This document shows, piece by piece, positions 51,450-63,584 of a stretch of DNA of 64,000 nucleotides. A model generated the notes under the pieces. The model did no database searches. It saw nothing but the letters and a program-made list of their open reading frames with translations, and was not told where the DNA came from. The position numbers were made by a program, and so were the translations under genes. Positions within the stretch are counted from its first letter, which is position 1. Each line of letters starts with the position of its first letter. This DNA comes from DATFDN01 sp963762525 (GTDB lineage Bacteria > Pseudomonadota > Alphaproteobacteria > Acetobacterales > Acetobacteraceae), in the NCBI GenBank assembly GCA_963762525.1, contig CAVXKT010000011.1, positions 248,001 through 312,000 on the forward strand. Reading direction: 5' to 3'.

Positions 51450-52447
51450 CTGATCGGGTTCGCCGTCATCGGATGCGGCCGCATCGGGCGTATGCACGTG
51501 CGCAACCTGAAGCGCAACAAGCGTGCCGAGTTAGTGGCCTGCTACGATATTCTCCCGGGTGTCGCCGCCGAGGTCGGTGCTGCGCTCGACGTCGCCTCGG
51601 CCGCCTCCATCGAGGAGTTGCTGGTGAATGATCGCGTGCGGGCGGTGCTTATCGCGTCGAGCACGGACACGCATGTGGACCTCATCGCGCGCAGCGCGCA
51701 GGCGGGGAAGGCGGTGTTTTGCGAAAAGCCGATCGACCTCGACATCGCCAGGGTCGAGAAGTGTCGGAGCGATATCGCGCCGCTCCATCCGCTGGTGATG
51801 CTCGGCTTCAACCGTCGCTTCGATCCCTCGTTTCGGGCATTGCGCGACCGTGTCCTCGGCGGCGAAATCGGCGGCGTCGAGCAGGTGGTGATCACCAGCC
51901 GTGACCCGGCGCCGCCGCCCGCCGGCTACATCGCGAGTTCCGGCGGCCTGTTCCGCGACATGACGATCCACGATTTCGATATGGCCCGCTATCTTGTCGG
52001 CGATGTCACCGAGGTTTACGCGACCGGGGCGAACCTGATCGACCCCGCGATCGGCGAACAGGGCGACATCGACGCCGCGATGGTCGTCATGCGCGCCGCC
52101 TCGGGCGCGCTCGTGCACATCAACAACAGCCGCCGTTGCGCCTACGGCTACGACCAGCGCATCGAGGCGTTCGGCGAGAAAGGCATGTTGCAGGCGCTCA
52201 ACCGCCATCCGACCACGGTCGAGGCTTGGAGCGGCGCGCATACCGGAGCGAGGGACAGAGTGGAGGAGTTCTTCCTCGATCGCTACGCCGAATCCTATGC
52301 AGCCGAGCTCGACCATTTCATCGACTGCATCGAAACCGGAAGCCCGCCCCTCGCCGGGTTCGAGGACGGGCGCGCCGCCCTTCTTCTTGCCGATGCGGCG
52401 CTCGAGAGCATGGCGACGGGCCGATCGGCGAAGCTGGCGGGCGCATC

Positions 52448-52451
<4 letters not shown>
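51450..52451 (+). CDS. iolG: Inositol 2-dehydrogenase
   Basis: IolG oxidises myo-inositol to 2-keto-myo-inositol with NAD+. The first ATG at 51492 would cut off the Rossmann motif, so translation must start earlier. The best match to the family's start is the codon CTG at 51450 (LIGFAVIGCGRIGRMHV); the frame is open further upstream, so the true start is uncertain. Motifs: G-x-G-x-x-G at residues 8-13, CEKPIDLDIARVE with the catalytic Lys, and the GGLFRDMTIHDFDMARYL block with Asp and His. About 333 residues. iolD overlaps by ATGA. Confidence 0.88.
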
Positions 52452-54264
<1,813 letters not shown>

Positions 54265-54268
<4 letters not shown>

Positions 54269-55238
54269 CCGTGCGCATCGGCACCAATCCGATCGGCTGG
54301 ACTAACGACGACCTGCCCGAACTCGGCGGCGACACGCCGCTTGAGATCTGCCTCTCGGAGGCCCGGGCGGCCGGCTTCTCCGGCATCGAGAAGGGCAACA
54401 AATTTCCCTCCGACGCGGCGGCGCTCCTGGAGGTGCTTGGTCGGCATCAGACTGGAGTTCGTCTCCGGCTGGTACGGTGCCGAGCTGCGCAACCGGACCG
54501 TGGAGCAGGAGATCGCGGCGATGCGCCCGCATCTGGACTTGCTGCGTGCGTGCGGCAGCCGGGTGATGGTGTTCGCCGAAATCTCGGGCTCGGTGCAGGG
54601 GCTGGCGTGTTCCGGCTGGCGCAGCGGCCGGTGCTGCGCGAGGACCAATGGCCGATGGTCCTCGAGCGAGTCGACGCGCTCGCCGGCTGGATGGCGGCGC
54701 AGGGCGTGCGCATGGCCTTCCATCATCACATGGGAACGGTCATCGAGAAGGCACACGAGATCGATCGGCTGATGACCGAAACCGAGCATGTCGGCTTGCT
54801 GCTCGATACCGGCCATCTGGCGTTCGCCGGCGCCGATCCGGCGGCGATCGCGCGCAAATGGGCGCATCGGATCAACCATGTCCACGCCAAGGACGTGCGC
54901 GTCCCGGTGCTGGCGCAAGCCTTGCGCGAGCAGTGGAGCTTTCTCGATCGGTGCGGGGTGGCGTCTTCACCGTTCCCGGCGACGGCGGCGTTGACTTCAC
55001 CGCCACGCTTCGCCCGCTCGCCGAATCCGGTTACGATGGCTGGCTGATCGTCGAAGCCGAGCAGGACCCGGCGAAGGCGCATCCGCTGACCTACGCCCGC
55101 GCCGGCCATGCGCATCTCCGCTCGGTCGCCGAGGCGGTCGGGTTTGTGGTCGCTGACGCGATTGACCGGTCAAGCCGCAATCGCTCTGCGCAACAGGTCC
55201 ACCGATCGCCGGACGCCGTCCGCGGGGGATCGTCGTAG
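54265..55238 (+). CDS. iolE: Myo-inosose-2 dehydratase, frameshifted
   Basis: IolE dehydrates 2-keto-myo-inositol, the step after IolG. ATG 54265 overlaps the iolD stop. The TIM-barrel start is MTVRIGTNPIGWTNDDLPEL, then SGIEKGNKFPSD and, after a break near 54455, LEFVSGWYGAELRNRTV. Metal-site residues appear in AFHHHMGTVIE, GLLLDTGHLAFAG and INHVHAKDVR. Further breaks lie near 54605 and 54950, before FTVPGDGGVDFTATLRPL and WLIVEAEQDP. The natural stop is uncertain: the frame runs to 55238 and overlaps the convergent isomerase gene by 69 bases. Confidence 0.85.
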
Positions 55239-56109
55239 ATCCTCGTGCTCGATCGAGAGAACGTCGTCGTATCCGGCGGCCCTCAGCTCAATGCCGAATT
55301 GCCGCCACCATTGCGAATCGTGGCCGTCCCCCAGCGGTCACATAGGACCATGCCCGTTGCGCGACCTCTGCGACCGGGGCGATCTCGAGCAGGCCGTTCA
55401 CCGCCGCCGGCGGCCCGATGAGCGTGTCCTTGGCGTGGACGTGATAGATCGCATCGCCAAGGGCGCGAATCGCCGCTAACGGATCGGCGCCCATCCAGAA
55501 CAGATGGCTCGGGTCGAAGTTGACGCCGATGGTGGGGCCGACCGCCTCGCGCAACCGGCTGAAGGTCGCAACACTGTAAACATTCTGCTGGCCATGCAGC
55601 TCCAGACAGAGCCGGACGCCGGCAGTCTCGGCCGCCCGTGCCAGGTCGCTCCAATAAGGCAGGACGACCTCCTGCCACTGCCACGCGAGCACGCGGGCCG
55701 CCTCCGGTGGCCAGGCCGTCGTGACCCAGTTGGCGTTGGCATCGCCGGGACCGCCGGGGCAGCCCGACATCAGCACCACCCGACCCACCCCCATGAGCCC
55801 GGCGAGGCGCAAGGTCGCCGAAGTCACCTCCCGATGCCGACGACCGAGTTCGCCCGGATGCAACGGGTTGCCCGAGCAGTTCAGGGCGCTGATGGAAATT
55901 TCACGGTCGCTCAGCTTGGCCTGGAATGCTTGCCGCCAGCGCGCGCTGTCCAGACAGCGATCGAGCGCCAAATGCGGGGCCGTTGACCAGTTGCCGGTGC
56001 CGAACTCCAGCGCCGTCACTCCGAGCTCGGTCGCCGCGCCGAGCAATTCGTCGAGTGCGAGATCGCGCAGACTATCCGTAACCAGCCCCAACGTGCATGG
56101 TTCCTCCAT
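55170..56109 (-). CDS. Sugar phosphate isomerase/epimerase-type TIM-barrel protein, one frameshift
   Basis: A xylose isomerase-like/AP endonuclease 2-fold enzyme, a family that isomerises or dehydrates sugars and cyclitols. ATG 56109 gives MEEPCTLGLVTDSLRDLAL. Metal ligands appear in ALEFGTGNWS, VRLCLELHGQQNV (Glu), GVNFDPSHLFWMG (Asp, His) and IYHVHAKDT (His). The frame breaks near 55330; the end reads WWRQFGIELRAAGYDDVLSIEHED with TGA at 55170. It diverges from the sugar ABC operon. Its place suggests action on the imported sugar or on an inositol intermediate (IolH/IolI-like), but this is inferred. Confidence 0.72.
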
Positions 56110-56121
56110 GATCCGAGGGGT

Positions 56122-56131
56122 ATTCGCGAAT
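56122..56131. promoter_or_regulatory. Candidate operator palindrome in a divergent promoter region
   Basis: ATTCGCGAAT is a perfect 10-base palindrome in the 82 bases between the divergent isomerase and ABC-transporter genes. LacI-type regulators of sugar genes bind such central-CG palindromes. A match this short can occur by chance. Confidence 0.3.
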
Positions 56132-56191
56132 GTTTCATCTTGGCATACTGCACATGAGCGCACAAACTGGCCGGGCATTCGGAAGGGGCTG

Positions 56192-57300
56192 ATGCCGCGC
56201 GACGATGCCGCGAAATCCAGCGAGGCCGGTGCCGCCCGGGGCGCCGAGGTCAGACTGGAGCATGTCGGCAAGAGCTGGGGCCGGGTCATCGCCGTCGAGG
56301 ACGTCTCGTTTCGAATCGCGCCCGGGAGCTTCTCGGTGCTGCTGGGACCCTCCGGCTGCGGCAAGACCACGCTCCTTCGCATGATCGCCGGGCTCGAATT
56401 GCCCGACCGGGGCCGAGTGACGATCGGCGGGCGAGAACTCACCCGGGCGCCGCCGGCCAATCGCGGCGTCACCATGGTGTTCCAGTCCTACGCGCTGTTT
56501 CCGCATCTGTCCGTCGCCGAGAACATCATCTTCGGGTTGCGCGCGCGCGGCGTGCCGGCAAACGTCCGGGCCCGCCGACTTGCCGGGGTGGCGGAGATGC
56601 TCGGCCTCGGAACCCTGCTCGATCGCCGGCCGGCGGCGCTCTCGGGAGGTCAGCAGCAACGCGTGGCGCTGGGGCGGGCGATCGTCGCCGAAATGCCGGT
56701 CTGCCTCATGGACGAGCCGCTTTCCAATCTCGACGCAAAGATGCGCGCCGAGATGCGCGCCGAGATCGTGGCGCTGCAACGCCGGCTCGGCATCACGATG
56801 ATCTATGTCACCCACGACCAGACCGAAGCCATGAGCATGGCAGATCGGGTGATTCTGCTGAACCGGGGTCGGGTCGAGCAGGACGCTGCGCCGACCGAGC
56901 TTTATGCACGCCCGCTCACGCTGTTCGCCGCCGGCTTCATCGGCACCCCGCCGATGAACCTGCTGGCGTTGGAACGCAAGGATGGCGGCGATGGTGGTGC
57001 GCGGCACCGCTGGCCCGGCAATCGCACCGGCCGACCGGCGCTCGCTGATCGCCGGCATCAGGCCCGAGGATCTCGCGCTCGCCGCCGACGGGCTGGCGGT
57101 CACGCTCACGCACACGCGAGTATCACGGCTCCGACACCGTGCTCACCTGCGCCTGCGGCGCCGACGTGGTGCTGCGCGTGCGCGTGCAGGGACAAGTCGC
57201 GCTGCGAACGAGAGCCGTGTTGCACCTCGCGATTCCGCCCGATCGCGTGCATCTCTTCGATGCCGCAAGCAGCCGACACTGCCAAGGGGAGACGCCATGA
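56192..57300 (+). CDS. CUT1-type sugar ABC transporter ATPase (UgpC/MsmK/MalK-like), frameshifted
   Basis: This ATPase energises uptake through the two permeases encoded downstream. ATG 56192 follows GGAAGGGG. Walker A is GPSGCGKTTLLRMIAGLE, the Q-loop is VFQSYALFPHLSV, the signature LSGGQQQRVALGRAIV, Walker B VCLMDEPLSNLDAKMR and the H-loop VTHDQTEAMSMADRV. The regulatory C-terminal OB domain follows breaks near 56985 and 57118 (SLIAGIRPEDLALAADGL, HGSDTVLTCACGADVVLRV). Joined length is about 369 residues. Its stop overlaps the binding-protein ATG. Confidence 0.88.
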
Positions 57301-58600
57301 CCGCAATCACCCGCCGCCGCCTGATTGCCGGGGCGAGCGGCGCCCTCGCGCTGCCGGCGATCGTGCGTGCGGCGCCCGCCTCGGAACTCAGCTTCTTCTA
57401 CCCGGTGACGGTCAGCGCGCCGATGGCCGAGATCATCGACGGGTATTGCCGCCAATACGCCAAGGAAACCGGCGTCGAGGTAAAGGCCGTCTATGCCGGA
57501 ACCTATCGCCGATGCGTTGAGCAAGACGATCACTGCCGTGCGCGGCGGCGGCGGCCCGCAATTCGCCGTGCTGCTCACCTCCGAAATCCATTCGCTGCAG
57601 GCGCTCGATCTCATCGTCTCGTTGCAGGAGATAGGACTTGATGCGGCGCGGAGGCGTGGATCGAAGAGCTTCTGGCCGGCGTTCATGTTCAACGCCAGGA
57701 TCGGCGACCAGACCTGGTCGGTGCCGTTCCAGCGATCGACCGAGATCATCTATCTACAACAAGGACGCGTTCGCGAAGGCCGGCCTCGATCCCGACCACT
57801 ATCCGGCCGACTGGAAGGCGCAGGCCGAGGCGGCGCAAAAGCTCACCAAGGGCGAGGGCGAAGCTCGCACCTGGGGAATCGAATTTGCCGGCGACATCGC
57901 CAACGCGCACTGGGCGTTCGGCGCGCTGTGCGCCGGCAACGACCAGGACCTGATGAACGCCGCCGGCACGAAGGTCTATTTCGACGCGCCGAAAACGGTG
58001 GAGACGCTCGAATACTGGGTCGGGCTCAACAAGACCTGGCAAGGCCACGCCGCCGGGGATCACCTACTGGGCGACGCATGGTGAGCAACTTCCTGCGCGG
58101 CAACGCCGCGATCATCCTGCTCCAGTTCCGGCAATCTCGCCAACATCAAGCAGAACGCCAAGTTTCCGCTTCGGCGTGGCCCTGCCCGCGGGCAATCAGG
58201 GGCCGGCGCGCACCGTGGTCGGCGGCGGCAGCATCTACATCCTCAAACACGCCTCGAAGGTACAGCAGCAGGCGGCGCTGCGCTTCGCCGAGTGGCTGAC
58301 GACGCCGGAGCGCTCCGCCGACTGGTCGATCCGCACCGGCTATGTCGCGGTGAAACCGGCTCGCCTACGATACCCCGGCGATGAAGCAATATATCGCCGG
58401 CTTCCCGGAGGCGGCGTTGCCGCGCGACTTTCTGCCGGCCGCGCGGGGCGAGCTTTCCACCTATCAGAATCAGCGGGTGCAGACTGCGCTGGAAAACCAG
58501 ATCGACGCCGCGCTGGCCGGCAGCGCTACGCCGAAGCAGGCGTCGAAGACCGCGCAGGAGCAGGCGGTCGTCCATTCTGCGGCCTTACCAGAACCTGTGA
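57297..58600 (+). CDS. CUT1-type sugar ABC substrate-binding protein, heavily frameshifted
   Basis: A periplasmic binding protein of the SBP_bac_1 (UgpB-like) family. The signal peptide starts MTAITRRRLIAGASGALALP with a twin-arginine-like RRR, so Tat export is possible. ELSFFYPVTVSAPMAEIIDG is the first strand. About seven breaks occur between 57510 and 58575. Collinear pieces include FAVLLTSEIHSLQALDL, QTWSVPFQRSTEI, YNKDAFAKAGLDPDHYPADW, NFLRGNAAIILLQF, GPARTVVGGGSIYILKHA and the end ILRPYQNL. Joined length is about 430 residues, normal for the family. The ligand is unknown; UgpB relatives bind glycerol-3-phosphate and oligosaccharides. Confidence 0.82.
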
Positions 58601-59475
58601 TCCGGCGAAGCCCGGCTCGAAGCGGCTGGCTGCTGGTGCTGCCGGCCGCCGGCTTCGTGCTCGCCTTCACCCACCTGCCGCTGCTCGGCACGATCGCGGC
58701 CAGCCTCTATTCCATGCCGATCGCCGGACACGGCGGACGTTTCGTCGGGCTCGACAACTACGCCAGCGATGTTCGCCGATCCGGAATTCCGACGCAGCCT
58801 GCTCAACAACGTCGTCTACGCCGCGATCACCGTGCCGGTCTCGATCGTGCTGGCGCTGTTGATGGCGCTCGCCGTCAACAGCCGCCATGCCGGGGCGGGC
58901 CGCGCTGCGCCTCGTGTTCTTTCTGCCGACCATGCTGCCGATGATCGCGGTGGCGAATATCTGGCTGTTCTTCTACACCCCGGAATACGGGCTGCTGGAC
59001 CGGTTGCTGCCGCTGCTCGGCTTCGGCGGCGTCAACTGGCTCGGCAACGAGGCGACGGCGCTGCCGGCGCTGATGGCGGTGGAGGTCTGGAAGCAGGCCG
59101 GGCTTCTTCATGATCTTCTATCTGGCGGCATTGCAGAACATCCCGCCGGTGCTGCGCGAGGCGGCGGCGCTGGAGGGCTCCTCGCGATGGAATTTCTTCC
59201 GCCGGGTGATCCTGCCCCTGCTGGGGCCGACGACGCTGTTCGTGACCGTCACCGCCGCGATCAACGCCTTCTGCGTCGTCGATCATGTGGTGGAGATGAC
59301 CCAGGGCGGCCCGAACAACGCGACGTCGCTGCTGCTTTACTACATCTACGCCACCGGGTTTCAGTACTGGAACGTTCCCGACGCGGCGGCGGCGACGGTG
59401 CTGCTGGTGCTGATCCTGAGCGTGCTCGCCGCGCTGCTGTTCGGCGTGCTCGGCCGGCGGGTGCATTACCGATGA
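58597..59475 (+). CDS. CUT1-type sugar ABC permease 1 (UgpA-like), frameshifted
   Basis: An inner-membrane permease whose GTG at 58597 overlaps the binding-protein stop. The helix SGWLLVLPAAGFVLAFTHL is followed, after breaks near 58768, 58893 and 59100, by SLLNNVVYAAITVPVSIVLA, RLVFFLPTMLPMIAVANIW and the conserved ATPase-contact EAAALEGSSRWNFFRRVILP. FCVVDHVVEMTQGGPNNAT and the last helix end in RRVHYR. About six helices, 292 residues. The EAA loop is complete, so the gene is probably functional apart from consensus errors. Confidence 0.85.
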
Positions 59476-60305
59476 AGCGGCTTCCGCCGGATCGATCGGT
59501 CCGGCGTCTGGCTGCGGTGCCGCCGCTGCTGTGGATCGCCGGCCTCCTCTGGGCCCTGCCGCTGCTCTACGCCGTCTGGAGCGCGATTCACCCCGCCCGC
59601 CTATTCGCCACCGAGTTCGCGCCGAACGCGCCGCTGACCGGGCGCAATTTCGTCGCCGCCTGGCAGGCGGCGCCGTTCGCGCGCTACTTCCTCAACACCT
59701 TCCTGCTGGTGGTGTTCACCGCCTTCGGGCAGCTCGTGCTTTGCACGCTCGCGGCGTTCGCCTTCGCCCGACTGGAGTTTCCCGGCCGCAACTTGCTGTT
59801 CGCCGCGCTGCTGCTGCAGCTCATGATTTCGCCGAACATCCTGCTGGTCGGCAACTACCGCGAGATGGCGTGGTTGCACCTCGTCGACACCATCCCGGCG
59901 ATGGGCATCCCCTATCTCGGCTCGGCGTTCGGCATCTTCCTGCTGCGTCAGGTATTCCGGACCATCCCGCACGAACTCGACGACGCGGCACGGCTCGAGG
60001 GCTGCTCGCTGCTCGGCCGGCTGTGGAAGGTCTATGTGCCGCTCGCCCGGCCGGTCTATATCGCCTTCGCGCTGGTCTCGGTGAGCTACCACTGGAACGA
60101 CTTTCTCTGGCCCCTGGTCATCACCGATTCCGTGAGCACGCGGCCACTCACCGTCGGACTCGCGGTGTTCGCTACCCCCGATCAGGGCATCCAGTGGTCG
60201 ATCGTCACCGCCGCCACGCTGATGACCAGCGCGCCGCTGGTCGCGGCCTTCCTGCTGTTCCAGCGGCAATTCGTGCAGAGCTTCCTGCGCGCCGGCATCC
60301 GCTAA
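59472..60305 (+). CDS. CUT1-type sugar ABC permease 2 (UgpE-like)
   Basis: This intact 277-residue permease starts at ATG 59472 in an ATGA overlap with its partner. Six helices are predicted. The N-terminus has WIAGLLWALPLLYAVWSAI, then FLNTFLLVVFTAFGQLVLCTLAAFAFARL. The ATPase-contact loop is ELDDAARLEGCSLLGRLWKVYVPLARP. SVSYHWNDFLWPLVIT is the family's C-terminal motif. It closes the four-gene operon. Confidence 0.92.
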   Translation: MKRLPPDRSVRRLAAVPPLLWIAGLLWALPLLYAVWSAIHPARLFATEFAPNAPLTGRNFVAAWQAAPFARYFLNTFLLVVFTAFGQLVLCTLAAFAFARLEFPGRNLLFAALLLQLMISPNILLVGNYREMAWLHLVDTIPAMGIPYLGSAFGIFLLRQVFRTIPHELDDAARLEGCSLLGRLWKVYVPLARPVYIAFALVSVSYHWNDFLWPLVITDSVSTRPLTVGLAVFATPDQGIQWSIVTAATLMTSAPLVAAFLLFQRQFVQSFLRAGIR

Positions 60306-60366
60306 GGCACGCACGGCATCGCGCGACGTTGCCTTAAGCCCGGCGAAGAACCGGCCCGGGGCGCCG

Positions 60367-61653
60367 CTATTGCGTGAGCGATGTCTGTGCACGACTCCCG
60401 ACAATCGCGGCATTAACCATGTCGCGCAGCAACGAGCGATAATGCAACCGCTGCTTGGGCGACTGCATCATGAATACGACCAGCATGTCCGTTGCCGGAT
60501 CGACCCACATGTAGGTGCCGCCCGCCCCGCCCCAATACCAGTCGCCCGGGTCGCCGGGGAAGGCGGCGACCCCCTTATCGACTCGGACCGCAACGCCGAG
60601 GCCGAACGCATAGCCGGGACCCGGCAAATAGTAGGGGCCGGGTTTCGCGGCGCCGAGCTGATCGGCAGTCATGTAGGCAACCGTCTGCGGACCGAGGTAA
60701 CGATGACCATCGAGCGTGCCGCCGTTCAGCAACATCTGCAAAAATCGGGCGTAGTCCTCGGTCGTCGAAACCATCCCGCCGCCACCCGACTGCCAGTGCC
60801 GAGTCTCGCGGGGATCGTCCATCGACGTGTCGGCGCCAAGCGTGCGATCATCGGGAAACGGCTCGACGATGCGGGACTGCCGGCTCGGCGCCGTCGCATC
60901 GAATGCGGTGTCGGCCATGCCGAGCGGATCGAGCAGGTTGGCCTTCTCGAATTCATAGAGCGACTTGCCGGAAACGACCTCCACCAACCGCCCGAGCACG
61001 TCGATGGAGTGACTGTAGTCCCATGTGGTGCCGGGCTGATAGCCGAGCGGCAGTTTGGCGAGCCTGTCCACGAACGCCGCGTTGTCGGGGTCGCCCTGGA
61101 GGAGCTTGGCGTCCCGATAAGCCTTCTTGACCGGCGTTTCACCAAAAAAACCATATGTCAGCCCGGAGGTATGGCGCATCAGGTCCTGCAAGGTCATCTC
61201 GCGCTGCGCCGGGACGAGATGCATGAGTTGGCTGCTCGGATCGACCACGGCGACTTGCATGTGGGCGAATTGCGGCAGGTATTTCGAAACCGGATCGTCC
61301 AGCGCGACCCTGCCTTCCTCAAGCAGCATCAGCGCCGCGACGACGGTGATCGGCTTGGTCATGGAGTAAATGCGAAAGATGTCGTCGCGCTCCATCGGCG
61401 CGCCGGCTTGCGGATCGCGCTCACCGACCGCCTGCTCGTATGCGATCTTGCCGTGTCGGGCGATCAGCAGCACCGCGCCGGGCAGGATGTGACGTAGCAC
61501 GTCGTCCTGCAAAACCTTCGTGATCTTGTCGAGCCTGGCCGGGTCAAGTCCGACCGCGGCCGGATCGGCCCTCGGCAAGTCGGCGGCGTGTGCCCCGCCG
61601 AATGCCCCGGCGATGAAAGCCGCTGCCAGCAACAGGCGATATCGCTTCATCAT
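60367..61653 (-). CDS. Secreted serine hydrolase, beta-lactamase/esterase class C type
   Basis: This intact protein of about 428 residues starts at ATG 61653 with a signal peptide (LLLAAAFIAGAFGGAHA). The Ser-x-x-Lys catalytic motif is in FRIYSMTKPITVVA and the Tyr-x-Asn-like YSH is in TTWDYSHSIDVLGRLV. LLDPLGMADTAFDA and GGGGMVSTTEDYARFLQMLL are typical of the beta-lactamase/EstB-type family. Such enzymes are esterases, D-aminopeptidases or beta-lactamases; the substrate is unknown. An upstream ATG at 61761 would add 36 residues without a signal and is less likely. Confidence 0.82.
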   Translation of the reverse strand: MMKRYRLLLAAAFIAGAFGGAHAADLPRADPAAVGLDPARLDKITKVLQDDVLRHILPGAVLLIARHGKIAYEQAVGERDPQAGAPMERDDIFRIYSMTKPITVVAALMLLEEGRVALDDPVSKYLPQFAHMQVAVVDPSSQLMHLVPAQREMTLQDLMRHTSGLTYGFFGETPVKKAYRDAKLLQGDPDNAAFVDRLAKLPLGYQPGTTWDYSHSIDVLGRLVEVVSGKSLYEFEKANLLDPLGMADTAFDATAPSRQSRIVEPFPDDRTLGADTSMDDPRETRHWQSGGGGMVSTTEDYARFLQMLLNGGTLDGHRYLGPQTVAYMTADQLGAAKPGPYYLPGPGYAFGLGVAVRVDKGVAAFPGDPGDWYWGGAGGTYMWVDPATDMLVVFMMQSPKQRLHYRSLLRDMVNAAIVGSRAQTSLTQ

Positions 61654-61781
61654 CGGCTCCCGTCCCGCCTCGTGTGAGTGTGTGGCGGACCGGAATGCTT
61701 GGCAACATCGCCCGGCTCGCCCATTGACGCTCGGGCGGCCGGCCTCATACTCCCCCATCAACGAATGTCGGGGAATGCAAC

Positions 61782-62544
61782 TTGGCGCTGTTGCAGGTGG
61801 AAAGCCTGTACAAGAGCTTCGGGCCGATCAGCGTGCTGAGCGGGGTCGATCTGTCGCTTGAGGCCGGCGAGGTGGTGGCGGTCGTCGGTGACAATGGCGC
61901 CGGCAAATCGACGCTGATCAAGCACATCTCCGGGGTCTATCGGCAAGATAGCGGAACGATCCGGCTCGACGGCGCGCCGATGGAGTTGCGTTCGCCGGCC
62001 GATGCGCGCGCGCTCGGCGTCGAGACCGTCTATCAGGACCTCGCACTCGCTGACGAGCTGTCGGTCGGCGCCAATATCTTCCTCGGCCGCGAGCCGGTCC
62101 GCCGCTGGTTTGGCCTGTTGCCGGGGATCGATAACCGCAAGATCCGCGCCGAGACCGACGCCCTGCTCGCCCGCATCGAGAGCCGCATCCCGCCCGGCGC
62201 GCGCACCGTCTCGCGCCTCTCGGGCGGCCAGCGTCAGGCGGTAGCGATCGCGCGCGCGCTCTACTGGCTAGGCCAAGGTGGTGATCCTCGACGAGCCGAC
62301 GGCGGCGCTCGCGGTGATGGAGCGCGAGCACGTCATCCAGCTCGCGCGCCAGCTGGCCGCCGAGGGCGTCGGCGTCATCTATATCGGCCACAACCTGATC
62401 GAGATTCTGGAAGTCGCCGACCGCATCGCGGTGATGTATCGCGGCCGCATCGTGCATGTCACCCCGGCGGCGGAGACGACGCAGCAGGAACTGATCAAGT
62501 ACATGACCGGCTTCAGCGAGACCGACGAAGCCGTCGCAGCCTGA
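61782..62544 (+). CDS. CUT2-type sugar ABC transporter ATPase (FrcA-like), one frameshift
   Basis: A single-domain ATPase of the fructose/ribose-type importer family. TTG 61782 follows a GGGGA site and gives LALLQVESLYKSFGPISVL. Walker A is GDNGAGKSTLIKHISGV, the Q-loop is ETVYQDLALADELSV, the signature SRLSGGQRQAVAIARAL, and Walker B after the break is VVILDEPTAALAV. The H-loop is IYIGHNLIEILEVADR. The frame breaks near 62268, where one extra base gives a TAG. About 253 residues, the length of FrcA rather than the two-domain RbsA. Confidence 0.88.
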
Positions 62545-62570
62545 CGCAACGAACAACAACGGAGGAAAGC

Positions 62571-63573
62571 GTGAAGAAACAGATCAGCGCGTTGGCGATC
62601 GCCGCAAGCCTGGGCCTCGCCGTCCCCGGAACCGCCCTGGCGCAAGGCGATTTCAACGCCGCCCGGGTGGTGGTGATCGTCAAGGCGACCACCTCGCAGT
62701 TCTGGGCCACCGTGTTCGACGGCGCCGACGCGGCGGCGAAGGTGCTGGGAGTGAAGCTCTCGAAGCTCGGCGCCCAGGCCGAGACCGACGTGGCCGGCGA
62801 GGTCTCGGTGACGGAGAACGCCATCGCCTCCAAGCCGACCGCGATCGTCATCGCCGCCACCAACGCCCAGGCGCTCGCGCAGCCGATCGCCAACGCCACC
62901 GCCGCCGGCATCCCGGTGATCGTCATCGATTCCAACGCCAACACGGACAAATACGTGACCTTCCTCGCCACCAATAACGTCACCGGCGGCGAGCGGGCGG
63001 CCGACGAGGCGGCTGCGTGCGTGCAGGCGCACACCGGCAAGCAGGAGGGCAATGTCGCCTATATGACGGCGCTGGCCGGCGCGCAGTCGCTGAACGATCG
63101 CGACAAGGGGTTTGTCGAGCAGCTGAAGAAGTATCCCGGCCTGAAGATCGTCGAGCACCGGGTCGGCAACAACGATCCGGCGCGGGCGCTGTCGGATGCC
63201 GAGGACATCCTCACCCGCCATCCCGATCTGGTGGCGCTGTTCGCCGACAACGAACTGGAGGGCGACGGCGCCGGGCGGGCGATCCAGGAGAAGAGCCTCG
63301 GCGCCAAGCTCTGCGCGGTGGCCTTCGACACCTCCGATCAGGAGGTGGCGTTCGTGCGCAACGGCAATCTCGACGGGCTGATCGTGCAGAATCCGTTCAT
63401 GATGGGCTATGCGGGCGTGTGGTACGGGCTCGCCGCCTCGAAGGGCGTGGTGTTTCCGAAATACGTCGACTTCGGGCGTCCATGTGGTGACCAAGGCGAA
63501 CATCAGCAGCCCGGCGATGGCGGGGCTGCTCGACCCGAAGAAGTACCAACTCACGCCGTTCCTCGGCGACTGA
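62571..63573 (+). CDS. CUT2-type sugar ABC substrate-binding protein (FrcB-like), one frameshift
   Basis: GTG 62571 follows GGAGGAAAG and opens a signal peptide (ISALAIAASLGLAVPGTALA). The mature protein is a ribose-binding type (Peripla_BP_4): VVVIVKATTSQFWATVFDG, VSVTENAIASKPTAIVIAAT and IPVIVIDSNANTD, with GNVAYMTALAGAQSLNDRDKGF and ALFADNELEGDGAGRAI later. The frame breaks near 63478 and the end reads VVTKANISSPAMAGLLDPKK with TGA at 63571-63573. About 334 residues. It is the periplasmic receptor for the ATPase and permease beside it; fructose, ribose or inositol are candidate ligands. Confidence 0.88.
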
Positions 63574-63584
63574 AGGAGGCGCCG

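Noticed and set aside
57297..57360. Firm call of Tat export for the sugar-binding protein
   Set aside because: The RRR near the start fits, but the S-R-R-x-F-L-K consensus is incomplete, so it is mentioned only as possible.
60306..60366. Rho-independent terminator after the CUT1 permease gene
   Set aside because: The CCGG words can pair over only four to five bases and no U-run follows.
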